Below, one piece after another: positions 1 through 12,052 of a stretch of DNA of 64,000 bases. The first letter of the stretch is position 1. Every line of letters begins with the position of its first letter. The position numbers were made by a program, and so were the translations under genes. The DNA is taken from the NCBI RefSeq assembly GCF_011043735.1, contig NZ_JAAKGV010000023.1:1-64000 (forward strand). The letters run 5' to 3'. This DNA comes from Methylobacterium sp. DB0501 (lineage in GTDB: Bacteria > Pseudomonadota > Alphaproteobacteria > Rhizobiales > Beijerinckiaceae). The notes beneath the pieces were generated by a model. That model ran no database searches, had not been told where the DNA came from, and saw only the letters and a list, made by a program, of their open reading frames with translations.

Positions 1-214
1 TCAGACGCGGGCCGATCCTTCGGCAGATAAACCTTTCTGCTCTCGCACGTATCCGGTATTAGCTCAAGTTTCCCTGAGTTATTCCGAACCGAAGGGCACG
101 TTCCCACGCGTTACTCACCCGTCTGCCGCTGACACCACAAGGATGCCCGCTCGACTTGCATGTGTTAAGCCTGCCGCCAGCGTTCGCTCTGAGCCAGGAT
201 CAAACTCTCAAGTT
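1..214 (-). rRNA. rrs: 16S ribosomal RNA, 5' portion (partial)
   Basis: The reverse complement begins near base 214 with the universal 16S start (AGAGTTTGATCCTGGCTCAG) and runs through ACGCTGGCGGCAGGC and the GTGAGTAACGCGTGGGAA block before leaving the window at base 1. Helices in the first 200 nt, including the CCCTTCGGTTCGGAATAAC segment, look like Methylobacterium 16S. The rest of the rRNA operon lies to the left, outside the window. The exact mature 5' end is judged by eye to within a few bases. Confidence 0.97.
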
Positions 215-387
215 GAAGAGCTGATCAAAGCTGATCACAACATAAACGGAGGCTCACGACCGATCGGCGTTTCCACCAATCGTGTGAGCACCGAAACGTT
301 AAGACCAGCATCATCCTACTCACGATCCCACCCGGAGGCAGGATCCGCAGGGACGACGCCGTCCACGCTTCTCTTTCTCGTATGAAC

Positions 388-400
388 TTGTCAAAGAGCG
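388..400 (-). promoter_or_regulatory. boxA-type antitermination element in the rRNA leader
   Basis: On the minus strand this reads CGCTCTTTGACA, one base away from the classical rRNA boxA (GCTCTTTAACA). It lies about 175 nt upstream of the 16S start and downstream of the rRNA promoter, where NusB/S10 recruit the antitermination complex. The call rests on motif and position only. Confidence 0.7.
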
Positions 401-533
401 ACCCGGCTGAAAACCGGGGTATCATCGGCGACGACGGGACCAGCGCCTGACCAAGGTCAGGCTCGCCGGCCCGGACTGTCTCGAAGATGGCTCAGCGCCC
501 GGTCCGCTGTCGCGGCCGGCGCCGATGGGTGGT

Positions 534-562
534 CGTATAGGCCCCGTTTCCCGGCCCGTCAA
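534..562 (-). promoter_or_regulatory. rRNA operon promoter (-35/-10)
   Basis: The minus strand shows TTGACG (complement of 557-562), a spacer of exactly 17 bases, then TATACG (complement of 534-539). This is a near-consensus housekeeping promoter pointing to the 16S gene and predicts a leader of roughly 310 nt that contains boxA. No other candidate in 215-858 has comparable spacing. Confidence 0.75.
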
Positions 563-739
563 CTCGTTTGTGAAACTCTCGCGACAGGGCTCTGTCCCTC
601 CCCTCCCCTCGCGCGCTTGGCGGATCGCAGCGCGCTGCATGTGCCGACCTCCGCAGCGGCTGGATCGAACGAACACGCATTCCATGTATTACATAGACGC
701 ATGGGCAGACGTGCACCCTCGGCACTCGCAGAACCACGA

Positions 740-800
740 CACCAGTCGTGCACAATTTTGTTTCCTGAGCGTAATTCTGTCGCATTCTCAAAAAGAAATA
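740..800. promoter_or_regulatory. AT-rich tract between rRNA promoter and mucR
   Basis: This stretch is conspicuously AT-rich (runs such as ACAATTTTGTTT, AAAAAGAAATATT) inside a genome of about 70 percent GC. It lies 60-120 bp upstream of mucR. MucR/Ros proteins are known to bind AT-rich DNA containing TpA steps and often repress their own genes, so it is a reasonable autoregulatory region. The rest of 563-858 shows no gene. Confidence 0.35.
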
Positions 801-858
801 TTGACCCGCGTCGTTCGAAGCCGCATGGGGCAGCCACTCTGCCATCGGAGCCGATTGA

Positions 859-1263
859 ATGCTGGACCAAGATCAAGAAACCAACCTGATTGAACGCGCG
901 GCCGACATCGTGTCGGCCTACGTGTCCAACAACTCCGTGCCGCTCGCCGAGCTGCCGACGCTGATCAATGCGGTGCACCAATCGCTGAGCCGGCTCGGCG
1001 GCGCGGAGCCGGTCGAAGCCGAGAAACCGATGCCGCTGATGCCGATCAAGAAGACGGTGACCCCGGACTACCTGATCAGTCTCGAGGACGGGAAGCAGTA
1101 CAAATCGCTGAAGCGCCACCTGTCGACCCGCGGGCTCACCCCCGAGGAGTATCGCCGCAAGTGGGGCCTGCCACACGACTACCCGATGGTCGCGTCGAAC
1201 TACGCAGCCCAGCGTTCCGAGCTCGCGAAGAACAGCGGCCTGGGCCGCCGCCGCAGCGCCTGA
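859..1263 (+). CDS. mucR: MucR/Ros-family transcriptional regulator (zinc-ligand-poor)
   Basis: The 134-residue protein has the family architecture: an acidic N-terminal helical part (oligomerisation region) and a C-terminal DNA-binding domain with LEDGKQYKSLKRHL, LTPEEYRRKWGLP and DYPMVASNYA. Family members are H-NS-like silencers controlling exopolysaccharide, motility and virulence genes. The usual zinc ligands are altered: the Cys before LEDG is Ser and the second His after KRHL is Arg, leaving only the Asp and one His. This resembles the zinc-independent Ros homologues known from Mesorhizobium. A GGAG lies 8 nt upstream of the ATG. It is divergent from the rRNA operon and followed by a strong terminator. 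Confidence 0.93.
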   Translation: MLDQDQETNLIERAADIVSAYVSNNSVPLAELPTLINAVHQSLSRLGGAEPVEAEKPMPLMPIKKTVTPDYLISLEDGKQYKSLKRHLSTRGLTPEEYRRKWGLPHDYPMVASNYAAQRSELAKNSGLGRRRSA

Positions 1264-1310
1264 TCACGGCGGGCGACCGCTCGGCGTGCGGCCGCCCCTC
1301 CGAAGCGAAA

Positions 1311-1342
1311 AAGGCCCCCGGACCTTCCGGTCCGGGGGCCTT
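1311..1342. terminator. Bidirectional rho-independent terminator between mucR and lon
   Basis: A 14-bp perfect inverted repeat (AAGGCCCCCGGACC / GGTCCGGGGGCCTT) with a TTCC loop. On the minus strand it is followed by TTTTTCG and closes lon; on the plus strand it closes mucR. Confidence 0.93.
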
Positions 1343-1371
1343 CTCACATCACTGGTTCAGCACGGTGCCGC

Positions 1372-3795
<2,424 letters not shown>

Positions 3796-4051
3796 TGACT
3801 GACTTCCTTGTGTGGTGACGCCCAGGTCCCTCCCCTCACGGGGACAAGCAGGAGGAACGGTGGGGGCCGACCGGGCCGCGGGGGTCGGAAACGAGGAGAG
3901 CGGCCGGTTCGCGGCACCGCACCTCGTTTCGGTGAGCATGCGGCCGTCGCGTCGACTTTCAGGTGGCCCCTCGGAATGCCGCTTTCAAGCACCGTGCCAC
4001 TTGAGGCGGAGGGGCTCCCGGAAGCCGCGATCCGGGCAGCTCTCGCAAGAG

Positions 4052-4076
4052 AGGCCGCCGTTCGTCACGGCGGCCT
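4052..4076 (-). terminator. Hairpin downstream of clpX
   Basis: A 10-bp perfect inverted repeat (AGGCCGCCGT / ACGGCGGCCT) with a 5-nt loop, starting about 15 nt after the clpX stop. The T-tract is weak (CTCTCTTG), so it may stabilise the 3' end as well as terminate. No gene is visible in the rest of the 295-base clpX-lon gap. Confidence 0.6.
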
Positions 4077-4090
4077 CCCTGGTCACGTCG

Positions 4091-5362
<1,272 letters not shown>

Positions 5363-5594
5363 ATGGGTCTCCAAGTCCCCGACCGGTCCCGCCCCGGGGA
5401 CGCGACCGCATCGCTTTTAGATAGTGGCGCCCGGCTAAAGAAACAGTCACCGCCCCCGCGCCGCCGGGCGCCCGGTGCAGAATCGCGATGCAAACACGCA
5501 GCCACCGCGGGATCAATCCCACCGATGCGACAGACTCTCGCCAAATGGCCGCATCGCCGGGCCTGACTTCGAGAGCGGCCCCTGTCCTTTTGGG

Positions 5595-5641
5595 GCAGGC
5601 CGCCCGGTTCCGAGGGGGATCCCCGGGACGGGGCGGCCTGC
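5595..5641 (-). terminator. Long hairpin downstream of clpP
   Basis: An 11-bp perfect inverted repeat (GCAGGCCGCCC / GGGCGGCCTGC) separated by 25 bases starts 12 nt past the clpP stop. Only a short A/T stretch follows, so it could be a terminator, an attenuator or an mRNA-protecting hairpin before clpX. The remainder of 5363-5653 shows no gene. Confidence 0.5.
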
Positions 5642-5653
5642 CGCCGCAATTCG

Positions 5654-6283
5654 TCAGGCCTGGGCCGGAGCCTCGGCGCGCTTCTGGAGCACCTCGTCGA
5701 TCAGGCCCCACTCCTTGGCCGCATCGGCGGTCATGAAGTTGTCGCGCTCCAGGCCCTGCTCGATCGCCTCGTACTCGCGACCGGTATGCTTCACGTAGAT
5801 CTCGTTGAGGCGCCGCTTCAGGGCCTCGATCTCGCGGGCATGGATCAGGATGTCGGTGGCCTGGCCCTGGAAGCCGCCGGAGGGCTGGTGCACCATGATC
5901 CGGGCGTTGGGCAGGGCAAAGCGGTGGCCGGCCTCGCCGGCGGCGAGCAGGAGCGAACCCATCGAGGCGGCCTGGCCGACGCAGAGCGTGGCGACCGGGC
6001 AACGGATGAACTGCATCGTGTCGTAGATCGACAGGCCGGAGGTGACCACGCCGCCCGGCGAGTTGATGTAGAAGGAGATTTCCTTCTTCGGGTTCTCCGC
6101 CTCGAGGAACAGCAGCTGCGCCACGATCAGCGACGCGGAGTAGTCCTCGACCGGGCCGGTCAGGAAGATGATGCGCTCGCGCAGGAGGCGCGAGTAGATG
6201 TCGAAGGCGCGCTCGCCGCGGCTCGACTGCTCGACCACCATGGGCACGAGCGCGCTGTTGTAATACTCGACCGGATCTCTCAT
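5654..6283 (-). CDS. clpP: ATP-dependent Clp protease proteolytic subunit ClpP
   Basis: ClpP is the serine peptidase that forms the tetradecameric chamber of ClpXP and ClpAP. The 209-residue protein is of normal length and carries the catalytic triad: Ser in VGQAASMGS, His in RIMVHQPSGG and Asp in ERDNFM. The start is the ATG of MRDPVEYYNSALVPMVVEQ, with AGAGGG 8 nt upstream; in-frame codons further upstream have no family similarity. It lies between tig and clpX, all leftward. Confidence 0.98.
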   Translation of the reverse strand: MRDPVEYYNSALVPMVVEQSSRGERAFDIYSRLLRERIIFLTGPVEDYSASLIVAQLLFLEAENPKKEISFYINSPGGVVTSGLSIYDTMQFIRCPVATLCVGQAASMGSLLLAAGEAGHRFALPNARIMVHQPSGGFQGQATDILIHAREIEALKRRLNEIYVKHTGREYEAIEQGLERDNFMTADAAKEWGLIDEVLQKRAEAPAQA

Positions 6284-6394
6284 CTCACTGGCCCTCTGAA
6301 CGGAACCCGGCCGCCTCGGGGCGGCCGGGGTAGCGGCGGAAACGTACGACCTCGCAGGCCCCGTCCCCGCCACCCGTTCGGGGCCGGACGAGGA

Positions 6395-7816
6395 TCAGGC
6401 CGGGTTGGACTCACCCGCGGGAGCGGCCTCGGCCGCGTCGTCCTTGGCCTTGTCGGCCTTGGACTCCTCGGCGTCGTCCTCGTCGGCGAACAGCGCCTCC
6501 TTGGAGACGGGCTCCTCGACCAGTTTGACCTGACCGAGGACGTGGTCAACCACCTTCTCCTCGAACAGCGGGGCGCGCAGCTCGGCCAGCGCCTGCGGGG
6601 TCTTGCGGTAGAAATCCCAGACCTGCTGCTCCTGGCCCGGGAACTGCCGGACGCGGGCGATCAGGGCCTGATTCACCTCGTCGTCCGAGACCTTGATATC
6701 GGCGCTCTCGCCGGCCTGCGCAAGCACCAGGCCGAGGCGCACGCGGCGCTCGGCGATCCGGCGGTACTCCTCGCGGGCCTTCTCCTCCGTGGTGTCCTCG
6801 TCCTCGAAGGTCTTGCCGCGGTTCTTCAGGTCCTGCTCGACCTGCGCCCACACGGCGGCGAATTCCTGGAGGACGAGGCTCGGGGGCAGCTCGAAGGAGT
6901 AGCGGCTGTCGAGGGCGTCGAGGAGCCCCTTCTTCAGCTTCTGGCGCGAGGCCGCCTCGTACTCGCGGCCCATGGTGGTGCGCACGGCGTCCTTGAGGGC
7001 GTCGAGCGAGTCCATGCCGAAGGTCTTGGCGAGCTCGTCGTCGATCTTGAGCTCACCCGGGACCTTGATGGCCTTCACGGTGACGTCGAACTCGGCCTCC
7101 TTGCCGGCGAGGTGCTCGGCGCCGTAGGTCTCCGGGAACGTCACCTTGACCAGGCGCTCGTCGCCGACCCTGGCACCGAGCAGCTGATCCTCGAAGCCCG
7201 GGATGAAGGTGTTCGAGCCGAGATCGAGGTTGATGTCCTCGCCGGTGCCGCCCTCGAACGGGGTACCGTCGATGCGGCCGGTGAAGTTGATGGTGAGCCG
7301 GTCGCCCGATTCGGCGTACTGGCCCTCGGGCCGGTCCTCGAACGGGCGGTTGGCCGAGGCCATCCGCTCGATCGTCTCGTTGATCTCCTCGTCGGAGGGA
7401 GTGACAACCTGCTTGGTCAGGCTCACGTCCGACAGGTCGACGAGGTCGAAGGTCGGCATCACCTCGAGGGCGATCTTGAAGGCGAGGTCGGCCTTGGCGT
7501 CGAGCGCCTTCTCGATCTCGTCCTTGTCCTCGGGCATCTGGACCTGAGGCTCGAGGGCGAGCTTGAGCTTGTTGTCCTCGACGATCTTCTGGTTGGCCTC
7601 GTTGACGGCGTTCTGGACGACGTCGGCCATCACGGAGCGGCCGTAGACCTTGCGCAGGTGGGCCACCGGCACCTTGCCCGGGCGGAAGCCCTTGAGCTGC
7701 ACCTTGCCCTTGATCCCGTCGAGCTCGGTCGCGAGCCGGGTTTCCAGCTCGGAAGCGGGCAGGACCACCTGGTATTCGCGCTTCAGCCCCTCGGACTTGG
7801 TCTCGGTCACCTGCAT
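6395..7816 (-). CDS. tig: Trigger factor (ribosome-associated chaperone, peptidyl-prolyl isomerase)
   Basis: Trigger factor binds L23 at the ribosome exit tunnel and protects nascent chains. The 473-residue protein has the N-terminal ribosome-binding domain with signature GFRPGKVP, a central FKBP-type isomerase domain (GDRLTINFTGRIDG) and a C-terminal helical chaperone region ending in an acidic, Ala/Lys-rich tail. I chose the ATG of MQVTETKSEGLKREY, which has a purine-rich GGCGGA about 9 nt upstream; an ATG three codons earlier sits too close to that site. It is the first gene of the tig-clpP-clpX-lon series. Confidence 0.97.
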   Translation of the reverse strand: MQVTETKSEGLKREYQVVLPASELETRLATELDGIKGKVQLKGFRPGKVPVAHLRKVYGRSVMADVVQNAVNEANQKIVEDNKLKLALEPQVQMPEDKDEIEKALDAKADLAFKIALEVMPTFDLVDLSDVSLTKQVVTPSDEEINETIERMASANRPFEDRPEGQYAESGDRLTINFTGRIDGTPFEGGTGEDINLDLGSNTFIPGFEDQLLGARVGDERLVKVTFPETYGAEHLAGKEAEFDVTVKAIKVPGELKIDDELAKTFGMDSLDALKDAVRTTMGREYEAASRQKLKKGLLDALDSRYSFELPPSLVLQEFAAVWAQVEQDLKNRGKTFEDEDTTEEKAREEYRRIAERRVRLGLVLAQAGESADIKVSDDEVNQALIARVRQFPGQEQQVWDFYRKTPQALAELRAPLFEEKVVDHVLGQVKLVEEPVSKEALFADEDDAEESKADKAKDDAAEAAPAGESNPA

Positions 7817-7959
7817 CGTCGTCATTCCGCCTTGCACCTTCGAATCCGGCCTGGCTGCGGGCCCGGACGGCGCTGTGAACGACGCCGTGCGACGGGACCG
7901 TCAGGACAAGGGGCCGGCACTGCTGCTTGAACCCAATCCGTCGTGTCGCCTGGCGGAGG

Positions 7960-8044
<85 letters not shown>

Positions 8045-8082
8045 GACGCTCGCGCCCGAGGCCTGACGCACCCGGGCGCGGC

Positions 8083-8113
8083 TCTATAGCATGGTGGATC
8101 GGTCACGCAGCAA
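8083..8113 (-). promoter_or_regulatory. Possible tRNA-Leu promoter
   Basis: The minus strand shows TTGCTG, a 19-nt spacer and TATAGA about 40 nt upstream of the tRNA 5' end. The -10 is good, but the spacer is longer than ideal. Confidence 0.4.
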
Positions 8114-8229
8114 GAATTTTGGGGGCCGCCTCGCCCCCGGCTCCGGCCCCGGCTACAAGGCGGCCTCCGACGCCGGGCAAGCCCGACCGGCGCCCGGCCT
8201 CCGACAACTCCGCTCTGAAGCGAGGTGCC

Positions 8230-9684
8230 ATGCCGTCGTCCTTGCCGCCCTCGCGCCGCGCGCTGCTCGCCGGCGCCGCGATGTCCCTCGCCCCCTCCCT
8301 CCTCCGGGCGCAGGGCGGCGGCCCCCAGCCGGGGCCGGGGGCCGTGGAGCCCAAATCCCCCGATGCCAGATCCTCGGCCAAATCCCCGGCCAAATCCCTG
8401 ACGGCGGCGCCGGCGCGGGCGCGGATCAAGCCGGAGCCGGCGCCCGAGACCCCGGTCTGGGCTTTCGACGGAACCGCCGCGCCGCCGGTGCTGCGGGTGA
8501 AGCTCGGCGAGGCGGTCAGGCTCACGCTCGAGAACAGGACCGAGCGGCCGCTGTCGCTGCACTGGCACGGGGTGCGCAACCGCAACGCCATGGACGGGGT
8601 CGGCGGGGTGACGCAGCCGCCGGTCGCCCCGGGCGAGAGCTTCGTCTACGAGTTCACCCCGCCGGATGCCGGCACCTCGCTGATCCGTCCCCTGGTCGTC
8701 GGCGGGGCGAGCGAGCCGTCCGGCCGCGGGCTCGCCGGCATGCTGGTCGTCGAGGAGAGGACGCCCCCGGTCGTCGACCGCGACGTGCCGCTGCTCCTCC
8801 AGGATTGGCGCCTGGAGCAGGACGGGACCCTGGCGCCGTTCGGTCAGGTCGCCTTCGCGGCGAGCTCGGGCCGGCTCGGCAACGCGCTGACGGTCAACGG
8901 CAAGCCGGCGCCCGAGACGATCGAGGCGGCGCCGGGCACGCGCCTGCGCCTGCGGCTCGCCAACGCCTGCAACGCGCGGGCGACCCGGATCCGCTTCGAC
9001 GGGCTCAAGGCCTGGGTGGCGGCTGTGGACGGCCAGCCGACGGACACGTTCGAGCCCCTGCGGGCCACCCTCCCCTTCCCGCCCGGCACCCGCTACGACA
9101 TCCTGCTCGACGTGCCGGCCGCCGCCGAGCCGGCCGGCGCCGTGGTCGCGCTGATCGGCCAGGGGATGCCGCTCGCCCGCATCGTCCAGAAGGGCGAGCC
9201 CGTCGCGGCCCGGCCGCCGGTGGCGCCGATCGGTGAGAACAAGCTGCTGCCGCCGGAGATCAAGCTCCAGAACGCCTTCCGGCGCGACATCGCCATCGCG
9301 GGCGGTGCGGTGCTCGACAAGGCGAAACCCGAGGCCGCCCCGACCTTCACCGGCGACCCGACCCGGATCTGGACGCTCAACGGCGCCGCCGGCCGGGCGG
9401 AGACTCCGCCGCTGTTCACGGTCAAGCGCAACACCGCGGTGGTGCTGGCGCTCACCAACACCACCGCCTTCCCGCAATCGCTGCACCTGCACGGCCACGT
9501 CTTCCGGCTGCTGCACCCCCTCGACGACGGCTGGGAGCCCTACTGGCTCGACACGTTCCAGCTGCTCGAAGGCCGCACCGCCCGCATCGCCTTCCTGGCC
9601 GACAATCCGGGCCGCTGGCTCGTCAGCGCCACCGCGCTCGAGCGGTTCGATACCGGCCTGTGGGGCTGGTTCGAGGTGAGCTGA
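8230..9684 (+). CDS. Tat-exported multicopper-oxidase-like protein lacking several copper ligands
   Basis: The 484-residue protein begins with a Tat-type leader (SRRALLAGAA) and a Pro/Ala-rich linker, followed by cupredoxin-type domains. Of the four His clusters that bind the trinuclear and type 1 copper centres, the first (LHWHG, near residue 111) and third (LHLHGH, near 417) are present. The second (normally W-x-H-x-H) reads AGTSLIRPLV, and the fourth (normally HCHxxxHxxxGM) reads LVSATALERFDTGLW. It is therefore probably not a functional four-copper oxidase. SufI/FtsP is a known precedent for a copper-free member. The ATG at 8230 follows GAGG; the open frame extends upstream through the tRNA gene, which cannot be coding. 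Confidence 0.85.
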   Translation: MPSSLPPSRRALLAGAAMSLAPSLLRAQGGGPQPGPGAVEPKSPDARSSAKSPAKSLTAAPARARIKPEPAPETPVWAFDGTAAPPVLRVKLGEAVRLTLENRTERPLSLHWHGVRNRNAMDGVGGVTQPPVAPGESFVYEFTPPDAGTSLIRPLVVGGASEPSGRGLAGMLVVEERTPPVVDRDVPLLLQDWRLEQDGTLAPFGQVAFAASSGRLGNALTVNGKPAPETIEAAPGTRLRLRLANACNARATRIRFDGLKAWVAAVDGQPTDTFEPLRATLPFPPGTRYDILLDVPAAAEPAGAVVALIGQGMPLARIVQKGEPVAARPPVAPIGENKLLPPEIKLQNAFRRDIAIAGGAVLDKAKPEAAPTFTGDPTRIWTLNGAAGRAETPPLFTVKRNTAVVLALTNTTAFPQSLHLHGHVFRLLHPLDDGWEPYWLDTFQLLEGRTARIAFLADNPGRWLVSATALERFDTGLWGWFEVS

Positions 9685-9924
9685 CGGACGACCCGGGATC
9701 TGCGTCCGGCAGTCGCAGGACAGCCGCCGACGCCGATCCGCCAAGCTTAGACGCGAGCATTAAGCCCTTGATGCTCGCGGTTTTACGGGATTTGTTTCTG
9801 ATACGCCGGTCTAGCGCTCAAGAAAACGTGTTAACCTGGGCGAATGCATCGGCGGGGTGCTTGTCGCATGCTGGCGCAGCAGCAGCGTGCAACGGTCTGC
9901 AGCGCATCGACGAGGATGCCCAGC

Positions 9925-10404
9925 ATGGAACATCAGCCGCTTCGCCACCTCCGCGACATTGCCCATGTCGACATTGCCGACGCCGGAGCCATTCCGCCTC
10001 TCCTGGAAGGCCGCCGGGCCCGGCTCGAGCGCTTCGCCGAGATCCTCGAACGCGATCCCGGCCGCACCTTCATGACCCTTGAGGAGATCGAGTTCGTGCC
10101 CCGCAAGTTGCGGGCGGGGATCCGGACCGACAACTCGCCGCTCTCCTTCGCCTATGCCGATCCGGTGCTGCGGGCGAGCGGGCTGACCGGCGACACGTTC
10201 GGGGAGGCCCGCGCGTTCTTCGACATGAGCACCGGCGAGGCCCACCACCTGCTGTGCTCCTGCGTGAACGGGCGCACCGTCAAGGCCGGGCCGACCGCCA
10301 AGCGCCTGCGCCGCCTCGCCGCCCGCCGGCCGGGCCTGTGGCTCGCCTATGGCTGCGCCGCCGGCTTCGTCGCCCTGCCGGGCGCGATGTACCTGTTCGG
10401 CTGA
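9925..10404 (+). CDS. Conserved-looking hypothetical protein with C-terminal membrane anchor
   Basis: I do not recognise this 159-residue protein. It starts MEHQPLRHLRDIAHVDIADA and continues with a soluble, charged middle part containing LERDPGRTFMTLEEIEF and SPLSFAYADPV. It has two Cys in LLCSCVNG and a single hydrophobic segment near the C terminus (LWLAYGCAAGFVALPGAMYL) after a basic cluster, suggesting tail anchoring in the inner membrane. The chosen ATG has GAGG 9 nt upstream; an ATG three codons before it is too close to that site. It is followed directly by a strong terminator shared with rpmG. Confidence 0.7.
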   Translation: MEHQPLRHLRDIAHVDIADAGAIPPLLEGRRARLERFAEILERDPGRTFMTLEEIEFVPRKLRAGIRTDNSPLSFAYADPVLRASGLTGDTFGEARAFFDMSTGEAHHLLCSCVNGRTVKAGPTAKRLRRLAARRPGLWLAYGCAAGFVALPGAMYLFG

Positions 10405-10421
10405 CGTAACGCCCTCAACGG

Positions 10422-10451
10422 AAAAAGGCCGCCCTCGCGGGCGGCCTTTTT
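10422..10451. terminator. Bidirectional rho-independent terminator (hypothetical gene / rpmG)
   Basis: A perfect 13-bp inverted repeat (AAAAAGGCCGCCC / GGGCGGCCTTTTT) with a TCGC loop. It gives a T-run on both strands between two converging genes. Confidence 0.95.
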
Positions 10452-10490
10452 CATGCCGCGCGAGGCGGCGGCACTCAACAAGATCAAGGA

Positions 10491-10658
10491 TTACTTGATC
10501 TTGGTCTCCTTGAACTCGACGTGCTTGCGCGCGACGGGGTCGTACTTGCGGAACGACAGCTTGTCGGTCTTGGTACGGGAGTTCTTCTTGGTAACGTAGA
10601 AGAAGCCGGTATCGGCGGTCGAGAGCAGCTTGATCTTGACGGTGACGGCCTTGGCCAT
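10491..10658 (-). CDS. rpmG: 50S ribosomal protein L33
   Basis: The minus strand encodes a 55-residue basic protein: MAKAVTVKIKLLSTADTGFF, then YVTKKNSRTKTDKLSFRKYD and a C-terminal EFKETKIK. Length and sequence match bacterial L33 of the type without the zinc-binding Cys pairs (C-minus form). L33 sits near the E site of the large subunit. The ATG at 10658 is preceded by a purine-rich AGAGG. Transcription ends at the bidirectional terminator just downstream. Confidence 0.96.
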   Translation of the reverse strand: MAKAVTVKIKLLSTADTGFFYVTKKNSRTKTDKLSFRKYDPVARKHVEFKETKIK

Positions 10659-10804
10659 GGCGCGACCTCTGTTGGCTATGGGGTGTTGCGCCCGGAAGAC
10701 CGAAACGCAAAACGGCCGGGCAGGCCCGGCCAGAACGCGGCGCCTTCCTGCCCCATCACCCTCCGGGCGTCAAGCCCGGGCGACCGTCGGCCGCGCGGCC
10801 GGCG

Positions 10805-11974
10805 TCACGGCGCGGCCCGGATCATCCGCCCGCCCACCACCGCCAGGTAGGCCACGAACAGGAGCGTCAGCGACCAGGCGAAGCCGTGCGGCGAGGCCAG
10901 GTCCATGCCGCCGCCGACGAGCGGCGGTCCCAGCACCAGGCCGATGTTGTAGAGCACCAGGAAGGCGGCATTGGCGCCGGCGAGCGCCGCCCCGTCGAAC
11001 CGGGCGCCGAGATGGGCGAGGCCCACCGTGTAGAGCGTGCCGGCGATGCCGCCCCACAGGAACAGGATGAGGGCGAGCAGCCGCCCATCCTCCGCCCCGA
11101 GCGGCAGGGCGGCCGCGCCGATCGCGCCCAGGAAGGCGGCGGCGAGCAGCACCCGGCGCTTGTCGACCTTGTCGGCGAGGAAACCGACCGGGATCTGGAA
11201 CAGCACGTTGCCGAGCGCCGCCAGGCTGACGAGGCCCGCCGCCTGCTCCGCCGTGAGGCCGAGGCGCAGGCCGTAGATCGGCAGGATCGCGAAGCCCCCG
11301 GTCTCGACCGCGCCGTAGACCAGGGCCGCGAGCGTCGCCGAGGGCGCGACCCTCAGGTAGCCGAGGAAGCCGCGCCCGCCCTTGTGCGGGATCTCCGGCG
11401 ACAGCCCGCGGGCCATGACGAGGGGCAGGGCCCCGGCGCAGAACAGGGCGGCCCCCGCGAGGTAGGGCGGCCAGCCCGTGGTGCCGAGCAGGCGCAGGAG
11501 CCCCGGGCCGATGGCGAAGCCGAGGGCCAGCACCGTGGCGTAGACCCCCATCACCAGCCCGCGCCGGGCCGGGGGCGCCGCCTGGTTGATCCAGAACTCG
11601 GAGAGGACGAACAGCACCCCGAGGGCGGCCGAGAACACGAAGCGCAGCGGGAACCACCAGGCGAAGTCGTGGATCGCCCGGAACCCGAGGAGCGCCAGCG
11701 CCCCGACCGCGATGGCGCCGAGAAGCAGCGGCATGACCCCCAGGCGTGCCGCCACCCGCGGCACGAAGGGCAGCACGACGATGCTCGCCACCCCGGCGAT
11801 CGCCGTGTTGACCCCGATCCAGGTGTTGGACAGGCCCATCCGCTCCATCTCAAGGGAGAGGAGCGGAATCGACAGGCTGAGCCCGATCCCGACCACCGCC
11901 ACGCAGGTGATGGCGGCGGCGATGGCGGCGAGGCGCGCGGGCCCGAACTCCGGCTCGGTGGTGAGGGTGGTCAT
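10805..11974 (-). CDS. Major facilitator superfamily transporter (YcaD-like)
   Basis: The 389-residue protein is almost entirely hydrophobic, with about 12 predicted transmembrane helices and the MFS loop pattern (PFVPRVAARLGVMP between helices 2 and 3; FLADKVDKRR between helices 8 and 9). The segment FVLSEFWINQAAPPARRG after helix 4 resembles the YcaD group of uncharacterised transporters. The substrate cannot be told from sequence. It lies 78 bp downstream of the NUDIX gene on the same strand and is probably the last gene of the rnr-DUF983-NUDIX-MFS run. Confidence 0.9.
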   Translation of the reverse strand: MTTLTTEPEFGPARLAAIAAAITCVAVVGIGLSLSIPLLSLEMERMGLSNTWIGVNTAIAGVASIVVLPFVPRVAARLGVMPLLLGAIAVGALALLGFRAIHDFAWWFPLRFVFSAALGVLFVLSEFWINQAAPPARRGLVMGVYATVLALGFAIGPGLLRLLGTTGWPPYLAGAALFCAGALPLVMARGLSPEIPHKGGRGFLGYLRVAPSATLAALVYGAVETGGFAILPIYGLRLGLTAEQAAGLVSLAALGNVLFQIPVGFLADKVDKRRVLLAAAFLGAIGAAALPLGAEDGRLLALILFLWGGIAGTLYTVGLAHLGARFDGAALAGANAAFLVLYNIGLVLGPPLVGGGMDLASPHGFAWSLTLLFVAYLAVVGGRMIRAAP

Positions 11975-12052
11975 GATGGGGGCTGGCCGTCGGGGGGGCC
12001 CATATGGGCCGGCCGGTCGGAGAAGGCCACCCCGGGACGGCCTATTTCGGCC

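Noticed and set aside
5786..7930. 714-codon plus-strand open frame over clpP and tig
   Set aside because: Composition (Leu/Gly/Arg/Asp-rich without motifs) is typical of an antisense shadow; clpP and tig on the other strand are certain.
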